Below, piece after piece: positions 1-10,259 of a DNA stretch of 64,000 bases. Location of the stretch: contig NZ_CP089975.1 of NCBI RefSeq assembly GCF_029581575.1, positions 868,001 to 932,000 of the forward strand. Direction: 5' to 3'. The notes below the pieces were generated by a model. The model saw nothing but the letters and a program-made list of their open reading frames with translations. It did no database searches and was not told where the DNA came from. A program made the position numbers and the translations under genes. The DNA comes from Moraxella nasibovis (GTDB lineage: Bacteria; Pseudomonadota; Gammaproteobacteria; Pseudomonadales; Moraxellaceae). Numbering within the stretch: the stretch's first letter is position 1; each line of letters begins with the position of its first letter.

Positions 1-1901
1 GCGAGCAAGACACGCCCAAAAAAAGTGGAAAATCTGCCAAAGCCAGTAAAGATCCACTGGCGGAATTTGCGGTGAATTTAAATGAGCGAGCCAAAGATGC
101 ACACATTGATCCTTTGGTTGGGCGTGAGGCTGAGATTGAGCGTACTGCCCAAGTGCTGTGCCGCCGCCGCAAAAATAACCCCTTGCTTGTGGGCGAGGCA
201 GGCGTGGGCAAGACCGCCATTGCTGAGGGCTTGGCATGGCTGATTGTCAATGGCAAAGCACCCAGCGCCTTAAAAGACATGGTGATTTATAGCCTTGATT
301 TGGGGGCGTTGGTGGCAGGGACGAAATTTCGTGGCGACTTTGAAAATCGCATGAAAGCGCTTTTGACCGCCCTAAAAAATCAGCCCAATGCGGTGCTTTT
401 TATTGATGAAATTCATACCGTCATCGGTGCAGGCTCTACCATGAACAGCACGATGGATGTCTCCAATCTGCTAAAGCCTGCCTTGTCCAGTGGCGAGCTT
501 CGCTGCATCGGCTCAACCACTTTTAATGAGCATCGGCAGATTTTTGAAAAAGATCACGCACTGTCTCGCCGTTTTCAAAAAATTGATGTCACCGAGCCGT
601 CTGTGGCGGATACGGTGGCGATTTTACAGGGCTTAAAGCAATATTACGAATCTCATCATCAGGTGCGTTATACCGATGAGGCACTGACAGCGGCGGCGGA
701 TTTGTCGGCACGCTACATTCAGGATAGATTTTTGCCTGACAAGGCGATTGATGTGATGGACGAAGCTGGGGCGGCAGTTAGATTGCTAGGGCTAAATGCT
801 GATGATGGCGATGATGAGCCTGCTGTGATTGATGTTGCCATGATTGAGGAAGTGGTGGCAAAAATTGCCCGCATTCCACCAAAATCTGTCTCCAAAGACG
901 ACAAAGACACCCTAAAAAATCTTGAGCGCAATCTAAAACATGTCATTTTTGGGCAAGATGAGGCGATTGAGAGTGTGTCATCGGCGATCAAATTGGCACG
1001 AGCTGGACTAAAACCTGCCAACAAGCCCATCGGTGCGTTCATGTTCGCAGGTCCGACAGGGGTGGGTAAGACAGAAGTGTGCAAACAGCTTGCCTTTGCT
1101 TTGGGTGTGGAGTTTGTGCGTTTTGACATGAGTGAGTACATGGAGGCTCATACCGCATCTCGTCTGATTGGTTCGCCACCCGGTTATGTGGGCTTTGATC
1201 AAGGCGGGCTTTTGACCGAAAAAATCCACAAACACCCGCACTCGGTGCTACTACTTGATGAGATTGAAAAAGCTCACCCAGATGTGTTTAACTTGCTACT
1301 GCAAGTCATGGATCATGGCACGCTGACGGACAATAATGGACGCTCGGTGTCGTTTAAGCAGGTTATTTTGATCATGACGACCAATGTCGGTGCAGAAAGT
1401 ATCAGCCGTGCGTCTATGGGCTTTACTCATCAGGATCATTCTGCCGACCATACAGACGCACTAAAACGCACTTTTACGCCAGAATTTCGCAATCGCCTAG
1501 ATGCCATTGTCAATTTTGCACCGCTTGATGAGCGTGTGATGGCATCTGTGGTGGATAAATTCATCGTGGAGCTACAAACTCAGCTGGATGAAAAAAATGT
1601 CGTGCTAGACATTGATGATGAGGCACGAGCATATCTTGCCAAAAAAGGCTATGATCGGCTGATGGGAGCAAGACCGATGGCAAGACTGATCCAAAACGAA
1701 CTCAAAAAACCGTTGGCGGAGATGATTTTGTTTGGCGAGCTGGCAGGCGGTGGTGTGGTGCAGATTTCGCTGATGGCAAGTGATGATTTGTCGTTTGATG
1801 GACGAGATGATAATCAGGCTGATAAGCAAATTGAAAAGCAAAATCTGACAAAATTACGCTTTAATGTGATACAATCTACCACAGAAAAATCTGATGATTA
1901 A
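1..1901 (+). CDS. clpA: ATP-dependent Clp protease ATP-binding subunit ClpA, 5' end outside window
   Basis: AAA+ unfoldase that feeds substrates to ClpP in the cytoplasm. The frame is open from base 3, and the GTG at 72 is internal, so the gene starts upstream; about 633 codons are present against about 758 for the family. Two nucleotide-binding modules are visible: Walker [10 protein letters not shown] followed by LFIDEIH, and a second Walker [11 protein letters not shown] (near base 1048) followed by [11 protein letters not shown] (near 1246). The double arrangement plus the [12 protein letters not shown] stretch before [10 protein letters not shown] marks ClpA rather than ClpB or HslU. MGF in SMGFTHQD (near base 1416) sits where the IGF/IGL ClpP-docking loop is expected. 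A ClpS gene would normally precede it but is outside the window. Confidence 0.95.
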   Translation, partial: EQDTPKKSGKSAKASKDPLAEFAVNLNERAKDAHIDPLVGREAEIERTAQVLCRRRKNNPLLVGEAGVGKTAIAEGLAWLIVNGKAPSALKDMVIYSLDLGALVAGTKFRGDFENRMKALLTALKNQPNAVLFIDEIHTVIGAGSTMNSTMDVSNLLKPALSSGELRCIGSTTFNEHRQIFEKDHALSRRFQKIDVTEPSVADTVAILQGLKQYYESHHQVRYTDEALTAAADLSARYIQDRFLPDKAIDVMDEAGAAVRLLGLNADDGDDEPAVIDVAMIEEVVAKIARIPPKSVSKDDKDTLKNLERNLKHVIFGQDEAIESVSSAIKLARAGLKPANKPIGAFMFAGPTGVGKTEVCKQLAFALGVEFVRFDMSEYMEAHTASRLIGSPPGYVGFDQGGLLTEKIHKHPHSVLLLDEIEKAHPDVFNLLLQVMDHGTLTDNNGRSVSFKQVILIMTTNVGAESISRASMGFTHQDHSADHTDALKRTFTPEFRNRLDAIVNFAPLDERVMASVVDKFIVELQTQLDEKNVVLDIDDEARAYLAKKGYDRLMGARPMARLIQNELKKPLAEMILFGELAGGGVVQISLMASDDLSFDGRDDNQADKQIEKQNLTKLRFNVIQSTTEKSDD

Positions 1902-2002
1902 GCATCGGATTGAATGGTTTTTTATAGACTTTTTGAGCGACTGTAAGTCATGACTTGTGGTTGCTCGGCTTTATTTTGGTTTTTCATTTTTAAGGAATGG
2001 CT

Positions 2003-2857
2003 ATGGCACAGATTTTAGATGGTAAGGCGTTGGCAAGCTCGGTTGAAGGCGAGCTGTCGGCACGAGTGGCAATTTTAAAAGAAAAAACAGGTCGTACACC
2101 GATTTTGGCGACCATTTTGGTGGGCGATGATCCAGCGTCAGCGACTTATGTGCGTATGAAAGGCAATGCCTGCAAGCGTATCGGCATGGACAGCATTCGC
2201 GTGGAAATGCCACAAGCGACCACGACCGAAGAGCTGCTTGCCAAGATTGACGAGCTGAACGCCAATCCTGATGTGCATGGCATTTTATTGCAGCACCCAG
2301 TGCCAGAGCAGATTGATGAACGAGCGTGCTTTGATCGTATCAGCCTTGCCAAAGATGTTGATGGCGTAACTTGCCTAGGCTATGGACGCATGGCGATGGG
2401 CGAGCCTGCTTATGGCTCTTGCACACCACAAGGCATCATGCACTTACTAAATCATTACAATGTGGAGCTGTCTGGCAAGCATGCTGTGGTGGTGGGTCGC
2501 AGTGCGATTTTGGGTAAGCCGATGGCAGCCATGCTACTAAACGCCAACTGCACCGTAACCATTTGCCATTCTCGCACCAAAAATCTGTCAGAACACATTC
2601 GCCAAGCGGACATCGTGGTCGGTGCGGTCGGTGTGCCAGAGCTGATTAAAAAAGACTGGATCAAACAAGGTGCGATTGTCGTGGATGCAGGTTTCCACCC
2701 AACGCCAAATGGTGGCTGTGGTGACATTGAGCTGTCTGGCATCGAAAGCATTGCATCGGCATACACGCCAGTACCGGGCGGTGTCGGTCCGATGACGATT
2801 AACACGCTTATCCGCCAGACGGTAGAAGCTGCCGAGCTAGAAGCAGGCTTGCGTTAA
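2003..2857 (+). CDS. folD: Bifunctional methylenetetrahydrofolate dehydrogenase/cyclohydrolase FolD
   Basis: Interconverts methylene-, methenyl- and 10-formyl-tetrahydrofolate with NADP, supplying one-carbon units for purines and formyl-Met. The protein is 284 aa, close to the usual 285-290. Visible landmarks are the catalytic lysine in [11 protein letters not shown] (Lys53), [11 protein letters not shown], the Rossmann segment [25 protein letters not shown] and the C-terminal [11 protein letters not shown] signature. There is also an in-frame ATG at 1997, but the ribosome-binding site AAGGA (1992-1996) touches it directly, while it lies 6 bases before the ATG at 2003, so 2003 is chosen. The gene is monocistronic-looking, with a terminator just downstream. 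Confidence 0.96.
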   Translation: MAQILDGKALASSVEGELSARVAILKEKTGRTPILATILVGDDPASATYVRMKGNACKRIGMDSIRVEMPQATTTEELLAKIDELNANPDVHGILLQHPVPEQIDERACFDRISLAKDVDGVTCLGYGRMAMGEPAYGSCTPQGIMHLLNHYNVELSGKHAVVVGRSAILGKPMAAMLLNANCTVTICHSRTKNLSEHIRQADIVVGAVGVPELIKKDWIKQGAIVVDAGFHPTPNGGCGDIELSGIESIASAYTPVPGGVGPMTINTLIRQTVEAAELEAGLR

Positions 2858-2875
2858 TTTGACAAAACCATCTTG

Positions 2876-2910
2876 CCACCCCGAGCAGCTTTTGTTTGGG
2901 GTGGTTTTTT
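2876..2910 (+). terminator. Rho-independent terminator after folD
   Basis: CCACCCC (2876-2882) pairs with GGGGTGG (2898-2904) and is followed by TTTTTT, 19 bases after the folD stop codon. Confidence 0.85.
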
Positions 2911-3018
2911 CCACCTAATTTTTTGCCTAATTTTGTGCTAAGTTAAGTGGGTTATGATGTGCATATTCACGATGCCATGACTTATGGCAAGAGGGTTTTT
3001 TAAGATTTTGGAGCTTAT

Positions 3019-3567
3019 ATGAAATCATCATACATCACAATTTTGGCGTGTGCCGCCATCATGACAGGCTGTACCAATACAGGCGACATTCGTATTCCTA
3101 AGGTCAATTTGCCCACCAACAGCACGGCTAGCACTCAGGCAGCGCCAGTGTCCAGCACGCATCAGGCGTTTGATCTGCCGACCGCCATCAGCATCGCAGA
3201 GGCGAAAACAGGCGGCGTGGCGGTCAATTTGGAAGTGTATCACGGGCATGGTGGCGGTGCTTATGAGATTGAAACCATCACCGCCACGCACGAATACACC
3301 GTACTCATCGATGCTCGCTCAGGTGATGTGCTGTCCATCGATCAAGAATATGATGTGAATGTGCTGCCAAATGTCAATCTGCGCCTAAAAGATGCGCTCA
3401 TCATCGCACAAAATGCCCAAGCGGGTGTGGTGCGTGAAGTTGATTTGGAACGCAAAGTGACGGGTTCTTATTATGAAGTGAAAATCGATGGCGCGCACCC
3501 TTATGAGCTGCACATCGACGCTGCCAATGGGCAGATTTTAAGCAGTCGTGTGGATTATGATGATTGA
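3019..3567 (+). CDS. PepSY-domain lipoprotein
   Basis: A 182-aa protein with a lipoprotein signal ending in the lipobox IMTGC (Cys18), so probably lipid-anchored in the periplasm. After a Thr/Ser/Ala-rich linker there are two PepSY-like modules (about residues 50-112 and 117-180), each with an AxxIA-like helix (DLPTAISIAEAKTGG; LKDALIIAQNAQAG) and a Y-E-V/I-x-I...DxxxGxVLS strand pair. PepSY domains are often proposed to inhibit proteases or sense the envelope; the substrate here is unknown. GGAG at 3010-3013 is a good ribosome-binding site for this ATG. It stands alone between folD and the convergent YpjD-like gene. Confidence 0.85.
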   Translation: MKSSYITILACAAIMTGCTNTGDIRIPKVNLPTNSTASTQAAPVSSTHQAFDLPTAISIAEAKTGGVAVNLEVYHGHGGGAYEIETITATHEYTVLIDARSGDVLSIDQEYDVNVLPNVNLRLKDALIIAQNAQAGVVREVDLERKVTGSYYEVKIDGAHPYELHIDAANGQILSSRVDYDD

Positions 3568-3701
3568 TTCAGTGAGCAAGGGGTCAGCCAGCAGGGGGTA
3601 GCAAAGCGCCTGACTCTTCGGCTTTTGTAGTGTCATTTTTGTATCGTCATTGTTGATGCCCGTGCCATGTTGAAATTTGGCATGGGCTTTTTTGGGTCAG
3701 T

Positions 3702-4490
3702 TTAAATCAGTAAATCCATCACCGCCTTTGAGCCGACAAAGCCGATGGCAAGCAAAATAAAGCCATAAATCGTGAAATTTGCCGCACGCTTGCCACGCCA
3801 ACCAAAGCGATAATGACCGATGATAAAAATACCAAACATCGCCCAAGACAGCACGCTAAAAAACAGCTTGTGGGCGATGTGCTGTGCCATGATGTCATAA
3901 GTCGCCACAAAGCCCAGCCCAAGCGCCATGCTTAAAATGACAAAACCCACCAAAATCATGTCAAATAACAGACTCTCCATGCTTTGTAGACTTGGTAATT
4001 TACTCACCCAAAAACGATGAATCGTCTGATGTTTTAGTTCTCTGATTTGTAATTTTAAAATCACCGCCTGCACAGTCGCCATCAATAGCACGCAGTATGC
4101 GGCAAAAGACAGCAAAATGTGAGTTTGTAGCAGGGGGTTTAAACTGACCAATGGCTCATAATCACTACGCCCAAAATACCCCAAGCTTACGCCAAGCAGT
4201 GCCGCAGGCGTGGCAAGTACGCCCAGACTTAAAATGGGGCGGTATAGGCTAAACAGCACAAAACAGCAAGCAAAAATCAAGCTGATGAGACTTAGGGTGT
4301 TAAACAGGCTAAAATTTAGACCGTCAGCGGTGATGATGTTAGGCAAAAGCTGTGCGCCATGAAACAGCACGCCCAATAATAGCCAGCCTAAAATGACGGA
4401 TTTTTTGGCGTGTGAAATGTCATCTAGGCTACGAAACAAACAAAAACCCGCCCCAAGATAGCAACCAATGGCAAGCAAATAGCTATACAC
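3702..4490 (-). CDS. YpjD/CcsA-family inner-membrane protein (cytochrome c assembly-like)
   Basis: A 262-aa polytopic membrane protein with about eight hydrophobic segments, resembling the cytochrome c assembly (CcsA/CcmC/YpjD) family. The tail of that family, here with W in SVLSWAMFGIFIIGHYRFGWRG and conserved His residues (LLQTHILLSFAAY), is recognisable. It begins with GTG; AGGTGA lies 5 bases upstream on this strand. It is divergent from ffh, an arrangement also known for ypjD in other gammaproteobacteria. Whether it handles haem or has another role (YpjD has been linked to metal-ion export) cannot be told from sequence. Confidence 0.82.
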   Translation of the reverse strand: MYSYLLAIGCYLGAGFCLFRSLDDISHAKKSVILGWLLLGVLFHGAQLLPNIITADGLNFSLFNTLSLISLIFACCFVLFSLYRPILSLGVLATPAALLGVSLGYFGRSDYEPLVSLNPLLQTHILLSFAAYCVLLMATVQAVILKLQIRELKHQTIHRFWVSKLPSLQSMESLLFDMILVGFVILSMALGLGFVATYDIMAQHIAHKLFFSVLSWAMFGIFIIGHYRFGWRGKRAANFTIYGFILLAIGFVGSKAVMDLLI

Positions 4491-4746
4491 AAAATCACCT
4501 TTGTTGATTATTTAAGTTGATTATTTAAACTGACAAAACGATCAAAATTAAAAACACTGACAACCACTCAAAATGACGAAAAACTTTGCCAATTTTGGAT
4601 GGAATTTGTTCATTATTATACACTGAAAATTGCACGCTGATGGTTTATTTTCAAGTCATTTCAAATGATTTTAAGTTTTTTGGGTGGGTTTTGGCGGTGC
4701 TTGTGGGAAAATTTACGCTCTTTGGGGCTTTTGATGGCGGCAAAAA

Positions 4747-4774
4747 TTGCAATATTCTAAGATTGTGATACAAT
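4747..4774 (+). promoter_or_regulatory. Sigma-70-type promoter of ffh
   Basis: TTGCAA (4747-4752), a 16-base spacer and TACAAT (4769-4774), with TG one base before the -10 (extended -10). It lies about 35 bases before the ffh ATG. Confidence 0.6.
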
Positions 4775-4808
4775 TTACCCATTTTATTTAAAAATTTTTG
4801 GATAGACT

Positions 4809-6353
4809 ATGTTTGATACCTTAACCGAACGACTCTCTGGCAGTTTGCGTAACATCACAGGCAGCAGTCAGCTTACCGAAGACAACATCAAAGACACGCT
4901 GCGTGAAGTGCGTATGGCACTGCTAGAGGCGGATGTGGCATTGCCTGTGGCTCGTGAGTTTGTTGCCAAGGTGAAAGAGCAGGCTTTGGGTCAAGAAGTC
5001 TTAAAAGAGCTACAACCAGGGCAAGCTTTCGTCAAAATCGTCTATGATGAGCTGACCGAGATGATGGGTTCGGCAAATCAGTCTTTGGAAATGACGGGCA
5101 AACCGCCAGTGGTGTATCTCTTGGCAGGCTTACAAGGTGCGGGTAAAACCACCACTGCAGGTAAGTTGGCGAAATTTTTGCAAGAAAAGCAAAAGAAAAA
5201 AGTCATGCTGGTGTCGGCAGATGTGTATCGTCCTGCGGCGATCAATCAGCTGGAATTTGTGGCAGGTCAAGTCGGTGCGATGTTCGTGCCGTCTAGCACC
5301 AGTGAAAATCCGATTGACATTGCCAAGCGTGCCATCGAAGAGGCAAAATTAAAATACGCCGACATTTTGATCATCGATACGGCAGGTCGCCTTGCCATTG
5401 ATGAAGAAATGATGAATGAAATCAAGGAATTGACGGCGGCTGTCACTCCAACTGAGACTTTGTTTGTCGTGGATAGCATGACAGGTCAGGACGCTGCCAA
5501 TACCGCCAAAGCGTTCAATGACGCACTGCCTTTGACGGGCGTGATTTTGACCAAAACCGACGGCGATGCTCGTGGTGGTGCGGCATTGTCCGTGCGAGCG
5601 ATTACTGGTAAGCCGATTAAGTTTTTGGGGCGTGGCGAAAAACTTGAAGCGTTGGAGCTGTTTCACCCTGAGCGTATCGCCCAGCGTATTTTGGGCATGG
5701 GCGATGTGCTGAGCTTGGTTGAGGAAGTTGAGAGTAAAATCGACCGTGAGCAAGCCGAGCGCATGGCGAAAAAGCTGCAAAAAGGCGGCGAGTTTGACCT
5801 TGAAGATTTGCTCAACCAATTCCAGCAGATGAAAAATCTTGGCGGTATGGCAGGGTTTTTGGACAAAATGCCGGGCATGGGCGGCGCTGACCTACAAAAA
5901 GCGATGGAAGAGGCAAAGCCTGAGGAAAAAGTCAAAGAAATGGAGGCACTCATTCACTCCATGACGCCATTTGAACGCCAAAATCCAGACAAGATTACGC
6001 CAAGTCGCAAACGCCGTATCGCCGCAGGTTCTGGCAAGCAAATCCAAGATGTCAATCGCCTGCTCAAACAGCACAAGCAGATGGCAAAAATGATGAAAAT
6101 GATCAGTCGACCTGACGGCATTGGCAAGATGATGAAAGCGGTGCAGGGTCTGACGAAGGGTATGTCTGGCGGTGGTCCGTTGTTTGGTGGCAATGCCAAT
6201 GCTGGCAATCCATCTGGCATGAATGAGACACAAATGCGTCAATCTATGGCAGATTTGGGGCTTGATCCGAACAATATGCCAAGCATGGAAGAAATGCAAA
6301 AGCAAATGCAAGCGATGGAAAATCAATTTCCAAATTTCAAAAAACGCTTTTAA
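4809..6353 (+). CDS. ffh: Signal recognition particle protein Ffh
   Basis: GTPase that, with 4.5S RNA, targets nascent inner-membrane proteins to FtsY and SecYEG. N-domain helices lead into the G domain with GLQGAGKTTTAGKL (near residue 108), DTAGRLAIDEEM, TKTDGDARGG and GxGE (LGRGEKLE). The methionine-rich M domain follows, carrying the RNA-binding SGK/ARG-like segment (RRIAAGSGK). At 514 aa it is about 60 longer than E. coli Ffh; the excess is a C-terminal Met/Gln/Gly/Asn-rich tail ending in NFPNFKKRF-like sequence (QFPNFKKRF). The 4.5S RNA gene was not found in the window. Confidence 0.97.
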   Translation: MFDTLTERLSGSLRNITGSSQLTEDNIKDTLREVRMALLEADVALPVAREFVAKVKEQALGQEVLKELQPGQAFVKIVYDELTEMMGSANQSLEMTGKPPVVYLLAGLQGAGKTTTAGKLAKFLQEKQKKKVMLVSADVYRPAAINQLEFVAGQVGAMFVPSSTSENPIDIAKRAIEEAKLKYADILIIDTAGRLAIDEEMMNEIKELTAAVTPTETLFVVDSMTGQDAANTAKAFNDALPLTGVILTKTDGDARGGAALSVRAITGKPIKFLGRGEKLEALELFHPERIAQRILGMGDVLSLVEEVESKIDREQAERMAKKLQKGGEFDLEDLLNQFQQMKNLGGMAGFLDKMPGMGGADLQKAMEEAKPEEKVKEMEALIHSMTPFERQNPDKITPSRKRRIAAGSGKQIQDVNRLLKQHKQMAKMMKMISRPDGIGKMMKAVQGLTKGMSGGGPLFGGNANAGNPSGMNETQMRQSMADLGLDPNNMPSMEEMQKQMQAMENQFPNFKKRF

Positions 6354-6382
6354 GATTTAAGCCTTTGACCAAATTTAACCTA

Positions 6383-6422
6383 ACGACAAGTAGCACCCAG
6401 CCTTGGGTGTTCTTGTGTTTTT
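6383..6422 (+). terminator. Weak terminator-like hairpin after ffh
   Basis: CACCCA (6394-6399) pairs with TGGGTG (6404-6409), extended imperfectly by ACAAG/CTTGT, followed by GTTTTT. It lies between ffh and tsaB and may only attenuate read-through. Confidence 0.4.
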
Positions 6423-6435
6423 ATGGAAATGATGT

Positions 6436-7113
6436 ATGACCAAGCTACTCGCCTTAGATACGGTGTTTGAGCAATGTTCGGTGGCGATTTTGGATAATGA
6501 TATGGTGCTTGCCGAAACAACCATCGCTGGCAGTCGTGGGCAGACTGAGACCATCTTGCCGATGATTGATGAATTATTAAAAGAAACTAAATTATCTCTG
6601 GCTGATTTTGATGTATTGGCGTTCAACCGTGGACCAGGGGCGTTTAGTGGCATTCGTATCAATACCGCTGTGGTGCAGGCGTTGTCGTTTGCCCACGAGT
6701 TGCCGTGTGTGGGCGTATCTAGCCTTTATGCGCTTGCCAATGCGTTTTTTGTACATCGCAAAACCACGCATAATCTGGGCGAAAATGCCATCATCGCAAG
6801 CTGTATTGACGCTCGCCAAAACGAAGTGTATGCAGGATTTTATCAAGTCAAAAATGACAAACTTGTCACCATTAGCGATGAAAAACTTTTGGCGTATGGC
6901 AGCGAAGTGGTGGCGGATTTTGTGATTGGCAATGGTGGTGAATTTGTACAAACGGCTGGCAAAAAAATCACTTTAAATCCAACCGCCAGCGACATTGGTA
7001 AGATTGCTTATGTAGATTATCTTAATAATGGCGGTGTTACTGCCAAAAACGCCTTGCCTGTGTATTTACGCCATAATGCGTGGAAAACTTTGGCAGAACA
7101 AGGCAAAAAATAG
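6436..7113 (+). CDS. tsaB: tRNA threonylcarbamoyladenosine biosynthesis protein TsaB
   Basis: Non-catalytic partner of TsaD in making t6A37 on ANN-reading tRNAs. The 225-aa protein has the ASKHA-fold start LLALDTVFEQCSVAIL, the family signature FNRGPGAFSGIRI (near residue 62), and DARQNEVYAGFY in the second subdomain. Length matches E. coli TsaB (231). It follows ffh by 82 bases and precedes uppP; rimI, which often follows tsaB, is not there. Confidence 0.93.
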   Translation: MTKLLALDTVFEQCSVAILDNDMVLAETTIAGSRGQTETILPMIDELLKETKLSLADFDVLAFNRGPGAFSGIRINTAVVQALSFAHELPCVGVSSLYALANAFFVHRKTTHNLGENAIIASCIDARQNEVYAGFYQVKNDKLVTISDEKLLAYGSEVVADFVIGNGGEFVQTAGKKITLNPTASDIGKIAYVDYLNNGGVTAKNALPVYLRHNAWKTLAEQGKK

Positions 7114-7202
7114 CAAAAATCTGCCGTGCAGTCTTTGGGATTTCTTGATGAGAAATTCTATAAAAATTCTTTTAAAATCAATCATATAAGCTGAAAAATC
7201 AC

Positions 7203-8045
7203 ATGGATATTTTATTACTAATCAAAGCCGTCATCATGGGTATTGTTGAGGGGGTTGCCGAATTTTTACCCATTTCAAGCACAGGCTATTTGATTTTGTC
7301 CGCCGATTTAATGAATTTTTGGGACAAAGAAAAGCGGGATTTGTTCATTGTCTTTATTCAGCTTGGGGCGATTTTGGCGGTCATTTATGACTACTGGGGC
7401 AGACTTTGGACGGCGTTTTTGGGGCTTTTGACAGGCAGGGCGGATGGCATGGCGAACCCACGAGGCTTGGGGTTTGCCTTGATCATTGCGACTTTGCCTG
7501 TGATGGTGGTGGGATTTACGCTCAAAGATTTTATTACCGAAGTGCTGTTTCATCCGTTGGTCGTGGCGACCATGCTGATCGTTGGGGCGGTGCTGATCGC
7601 TTATGTTGAAAAGCACCCACGACCGATCAAGGCGGCGGAGGCTGAGGCGATTGATTTTAAAATGGCATTAAAAATCGGCTTGGCACAATGCCTTGCTCTG
7701 ATTCCAGGGACTTCTCGTTCTGGGGCGACCATCATTGGGGCTTTGTGGTTTGGGGCGTCTCGCAAGGCGGCAACCGAGTTTTCGTTTTTCTTGGGCATTC
7801 CTGTCATCGTGGGTGCGGCACTGCTGGACTTATTGGATCATAAAGATGCGCTCAAAACAGGCGAAGACTGGGCGATTTTGGGCGTAGGAACGCTGGTGTC
7901 TTTTGTGGTGGCTTTGCTGTGCATTCGCTTTATGGTGGCGTGGGTTTCCAAAAAAGATTTTATGATTTTTGCGTATTTGCGTATCATCACAGGCGTGATT
8001 GTGCTGCTGGCGTATTTTTTGTTTGGCTATCAGATTCAAGGCTGA
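7203..8045 (+). CDS. uppP: Undecaprenyl-diphosphatase UppP (BacA)
   Basis: Integral membrane phosphatase that recycles undecaprenyl diphosphate to the monophosphate carrier used by peptidoglycan and O-antigen synthesis. The two halves carry the conserved catalytic motifs: GVAEFLPISSTGY near the N-terminus and PGTSRSGATIIGAL near residue 165. There are 7-8 hydrophobic segments and the length of 280 aa is normal. uppS, the synthase of the same lipid carrier, is at the far end of the window. rsmJ begins 3 bases after the stop, so the two are probably co-transcribed. Confidence 0.96.
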   Translation: MDILLLIKAVIMGIVEGVAEFLPISSTGYLILSADLMNFWDKEKRDLFIVFIQLGAILAVIYDYWGRLWTAFLGLLTGRADGMANPRGLGFALIIATLPVMVVGFTLKDFITEVLFHPLVVATMLIVGAVLIAYVEKHPRPIKAAEAEAIDFKMALKIGLAQCLALIPGTSRSGATIIGALWFGASRKAATEFSFFLGIPVIVGAALLDLLDHKDALKTGEDWAILGVGTLVSFVVALLCIRFMVAWVSKKDFMIFAYLRIITGVIVLLAYFLFGYQIQG

Positions 8046-8048
8046 TCC

Positions 8049-8858
8049 ATGCAAGTATCAGTGATTGGCACGGCAGACGATGGGGTGGTTTTTGAGCGGT
8101 TGGTACAGCTAACTCAACAAAAAAATCTGCCTTTGGCGTTGTCTTTTCATACTTTGCCAAAATTAAGCGACAAATTCATCACATCATTTGCCAGTGAAAA
8201 TGTAGGCAAGGCTATCATCACCATCGTCAAAAATACGCCCATGCTCATCAAGATTGATGGCGGCAGCGTGATAAAATCTTATCTTAATTGGCAGTCTTTG
8301 ACCAAGCGAATCGTCAGTGCGGGGCGAAAATCTGAGCTGATTTTGCAGGCGTGCAGGCTCACTTCGGACATGACGGTGCTTGATGGTACGGCAGGCTTTG
8401 GGCATGACGGGCTGATTTTGGCAAGTACAGGGGCAAGCGTGGTCATGCTTGAGCAAAATCCGCTCGTCTCGTTGCTACTTTTTTATGAATATGAGCTGAT
8501 GGGACAAAATATTAATTGGCAAAAATTGCTGTCAAGAATCAGTATTATGCACGGCAGTTTTTTTGATGTGTCTCTGGTGGCGAAGTTGCCAAGCGTGGAT
8601 TTATTGTATCTTGATCCGATGTTTCCTGCCGACAGCTATTCGGCAAAGGTCAATAAAAATATGCAGATTTTGCATGAATTGGCAACACCGCCTGACAAGA
8701 TGGATGAGCAAAATTTTTTGGCAATTGGCAAAACCAAGCTCAAAGATGGCGGAAAAATCGTGGTAAAACGCCCGATTTTAGCACCGTTTTTGGCGAATCA
8801 ACCGCCCACTCAAAGCGTGGCAAATGACGCCATTCGTTTTGATAAATATGATTGGTGA
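8049..8858 (+). CDS. rsmJ: 16S rRNA m2G1516 methyltransferase RsmJ
   Basis: SAM-dependent methyltransferase acting on helix 45 of 16S rRNA. The 269-aa protein has motif I as VLDGTAGFGHDGLILAS, the acidic MLEQNP after strand 2, and the catalytic DPMFP, which corresponds to the family's DPMYP/F. The N-terminal 80 residues are poorly conserved, as usual. It starts 3 bases after the uppP stop with AGG at 8039-8041. Confidence 0.9.
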   Translation: MQVSVIGTADDGVVFERLVQLTQQKNLPLALSFHTLPKLSDKFITSFASENVGKAIITIVKNTPMLIKIDGGSVIKSYLNWQSLTKRIVSAGRKSELILQACRLTSDMTVLDGTAGFGHDGLILASTGASVVMLEQNPLVSLLLFYEYELMGQNINWQKLLSRISIMHGSFFDVSLVAKLPSVDLLYLDPMFPADSYSAKVNKNMQILHELATPPDKMDEQNFLAIGKTKLKDGGKIVVKRPILAPFLANQPPTQSVANDAIRFDKYDW

Positions 8859-8912
8859 TACGATAAAATTCATACGATAAAAATTGATACGATAAACTTA
8901 AAAGGAGTGATG

Positions 8913-9200
8913 ATGCAATACGAATATTTGGTGCTGTTTGTGGTGCTACTTATGACATGGCAAAATTTTTCGCTCAGACGCAAAATTAAACAGCTTTGGC
9001 AGGCGATGGATAAGCAAAAATACATCGCACGCTATGGCGAGCTGGTGCGTCAAAGCCAAGACCAAACAAAAGCGGTCAAGGCACTGCGTCAGGAATTTGG
9101 CGAGCTAAATTTATTGCAAGCGGTGGAAGTGAGCCAGATTTTTCATCAGCAAAACGCCCAAAGCCAACAGCCCGCCAAAAAAGATGAGCCAGTGGCATGA
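8913..9200 (+). CDS. Small membrane-anchored protein of unknown function
   Basis: A 95-aa protein with one N-terminal hydrophobic segment ([17 protein letters not shown]) followed by a basic, helical, Gln-rich tail with coiled-coil character ([20 protein letters not shown]). Three in-frame starts exist (GTG 8907, ATG 8910, ATG 8913); AGGAG at 8903-8907 favours 8913. The stop overlaps the ubiA start by four bases (ATGA), so the two are translationally coupled. Not a family I recognise; topology suggests a short anchored cytoplasmic helix. Confidence 0.75.
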   Translation: MQYEYLVLFVVLLMTWQNFSLRRKIKQLWQAMDKQKYIARYGELVRQSQDQTKAVKALRQEFGELNLLQAVEVSQIFHQQNAQSQQPAKKDEPVA

Positions 9201-10111
9201 CTTGGTCGGATAAAGTCATCGCTTGGCTACAATTAACTCGCTTTGATAAGCCTGTTGGCACGGAGCTTTTGCTGTATCCGACTTTGTGGGCGTTGTTTTT
9301 GGCGGCGGCAGAGTATGGCAGATTGCCCAGTGTTAAATTGCTGGTTGTTTTTACGCTTGGGGCGATACTCATGCGAGCGGCAGGCTGTGCGATTAACGAC
9401 TTTGCCGACCGCAAGGTAGATGGGCGGGTCAAACGCACCAAATCTCGTCCTTTGGCGGACGGTCGGCTGTCGGCACGCACGGCGGTTTGGACTTTTGTGG
9501 GTTTGTCGCTACTTTCTGCGTGTTTGCTGTTTTTCTTGCCGTTGGCGGTGTTTTATTGGTCGCTTGTGGCGGTGGCTTTGGCATTTATTTATCCATTCAT
9601 GAAACGCCATACGCACTTGCCGCAGGTGGTGCTGGCGGCGGCGTTTGGCATGAGCGTGCCGATGGCGTTTGTGGCGGTCAATAGCGAATTTGGCGGTGTG
9701 CCTGTTGTTGGGGCGACTGGCTGGCTGACCTTTATCGCTTATATGTGCTGGACGGTGGCGTACGATACGCAATATGCGATGTGCGACAAAGACGATGATG
9801 TGAAAATTGGCGTAAAATCAACAGCGATTTTGTTTGAAAGAGTGTTTGGAAAATATGATGTTTTAGCGATTGTTGGTTTGCAGGCGATATTTTTGGCAAT
9901 CATGGTCGCATTGACATCTGGGCTGTTTGGCTGGTTGGTGGCTTGCTTGTTGGCGGTCATTTTGTCGGTGCTGTTTGCGGTGCAATATGAAAAAACCAAA
10001 ACTCATGAACGCTTGGCGTGTTTTGCTGCGTTTCGCCATAATGCATGGGTGGGGCGAGCGGTGCTTGTTGTGATTGTGCTGGCGTGTGTGGTGCGGTATG
10101 GCATGGCGTGA
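9197..10111 (+). CDS. ubiA: 4-hydroxybenzoate polyprenyltransferase UbiA
   Basis: Membrane prenyltransferase that attaches the polyprenyl tail to 4-hydroxybenzoate, the first committed membrane step of ubiquinone synthesis. Both aspartate-rich metal/diphosphate motifs are present: [15 protein letters not shown] (NDxxDxxxD) and [13 protein letters not shown]. There are 8-9 hydrophobic segments in 304 aa, the normal family size. It overlaps the upstream small gene by 4 bases. ubiC is not adjacent. An FAD hydroxylase of the same pathway type is at 34.4 kb. Confidence 0.95.
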   Translation: MTWSDKVIAWLQLTRFDKPVGTELLLYPTLWALFLAAAEYGRLPSVKLLVVFTLGAILMRAAGCAINDFADRKVDGRVKRTKSRPLADGRLSARTAVWTFVGLSLLSACLLFFLPLAVFYWSLVAVALAFIYPFMKRHTHLPQVVLAAAFGMSVPMAFVAVNSEFGGVPVVGATGWLTFIAYMCWTVAYDTQYAMCDKDDDVKIGVKSTAILFERVFGKYDVLAIVGLQAIFLAIMVALTSGLFGWLVACLLAVILSVLFAVQYEKTKTHERLACFAAFRHNAWVGRAVLVVIVLACVVRYGMA

Positions 10112-10259
10112 TTTTGCTAAAATCTCACAATTTCGCCACAAAATTTCGCCAATTTAGCCGTTCAAATGTGATATGATGGCGGATGATTGGCGTTAATAAT
10201 AGCCAATAGCTAATGGATTTTAACCGTAATATTTTAACCATAATAATGAACTTGTGTGT

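Noticed and set aside
4586-4768. 60-aa ORF between the YpjD-like gene and ffh
   Set aside because: No ribosome-binding site, overlaps the ffh promoter, no recognisable sequence.
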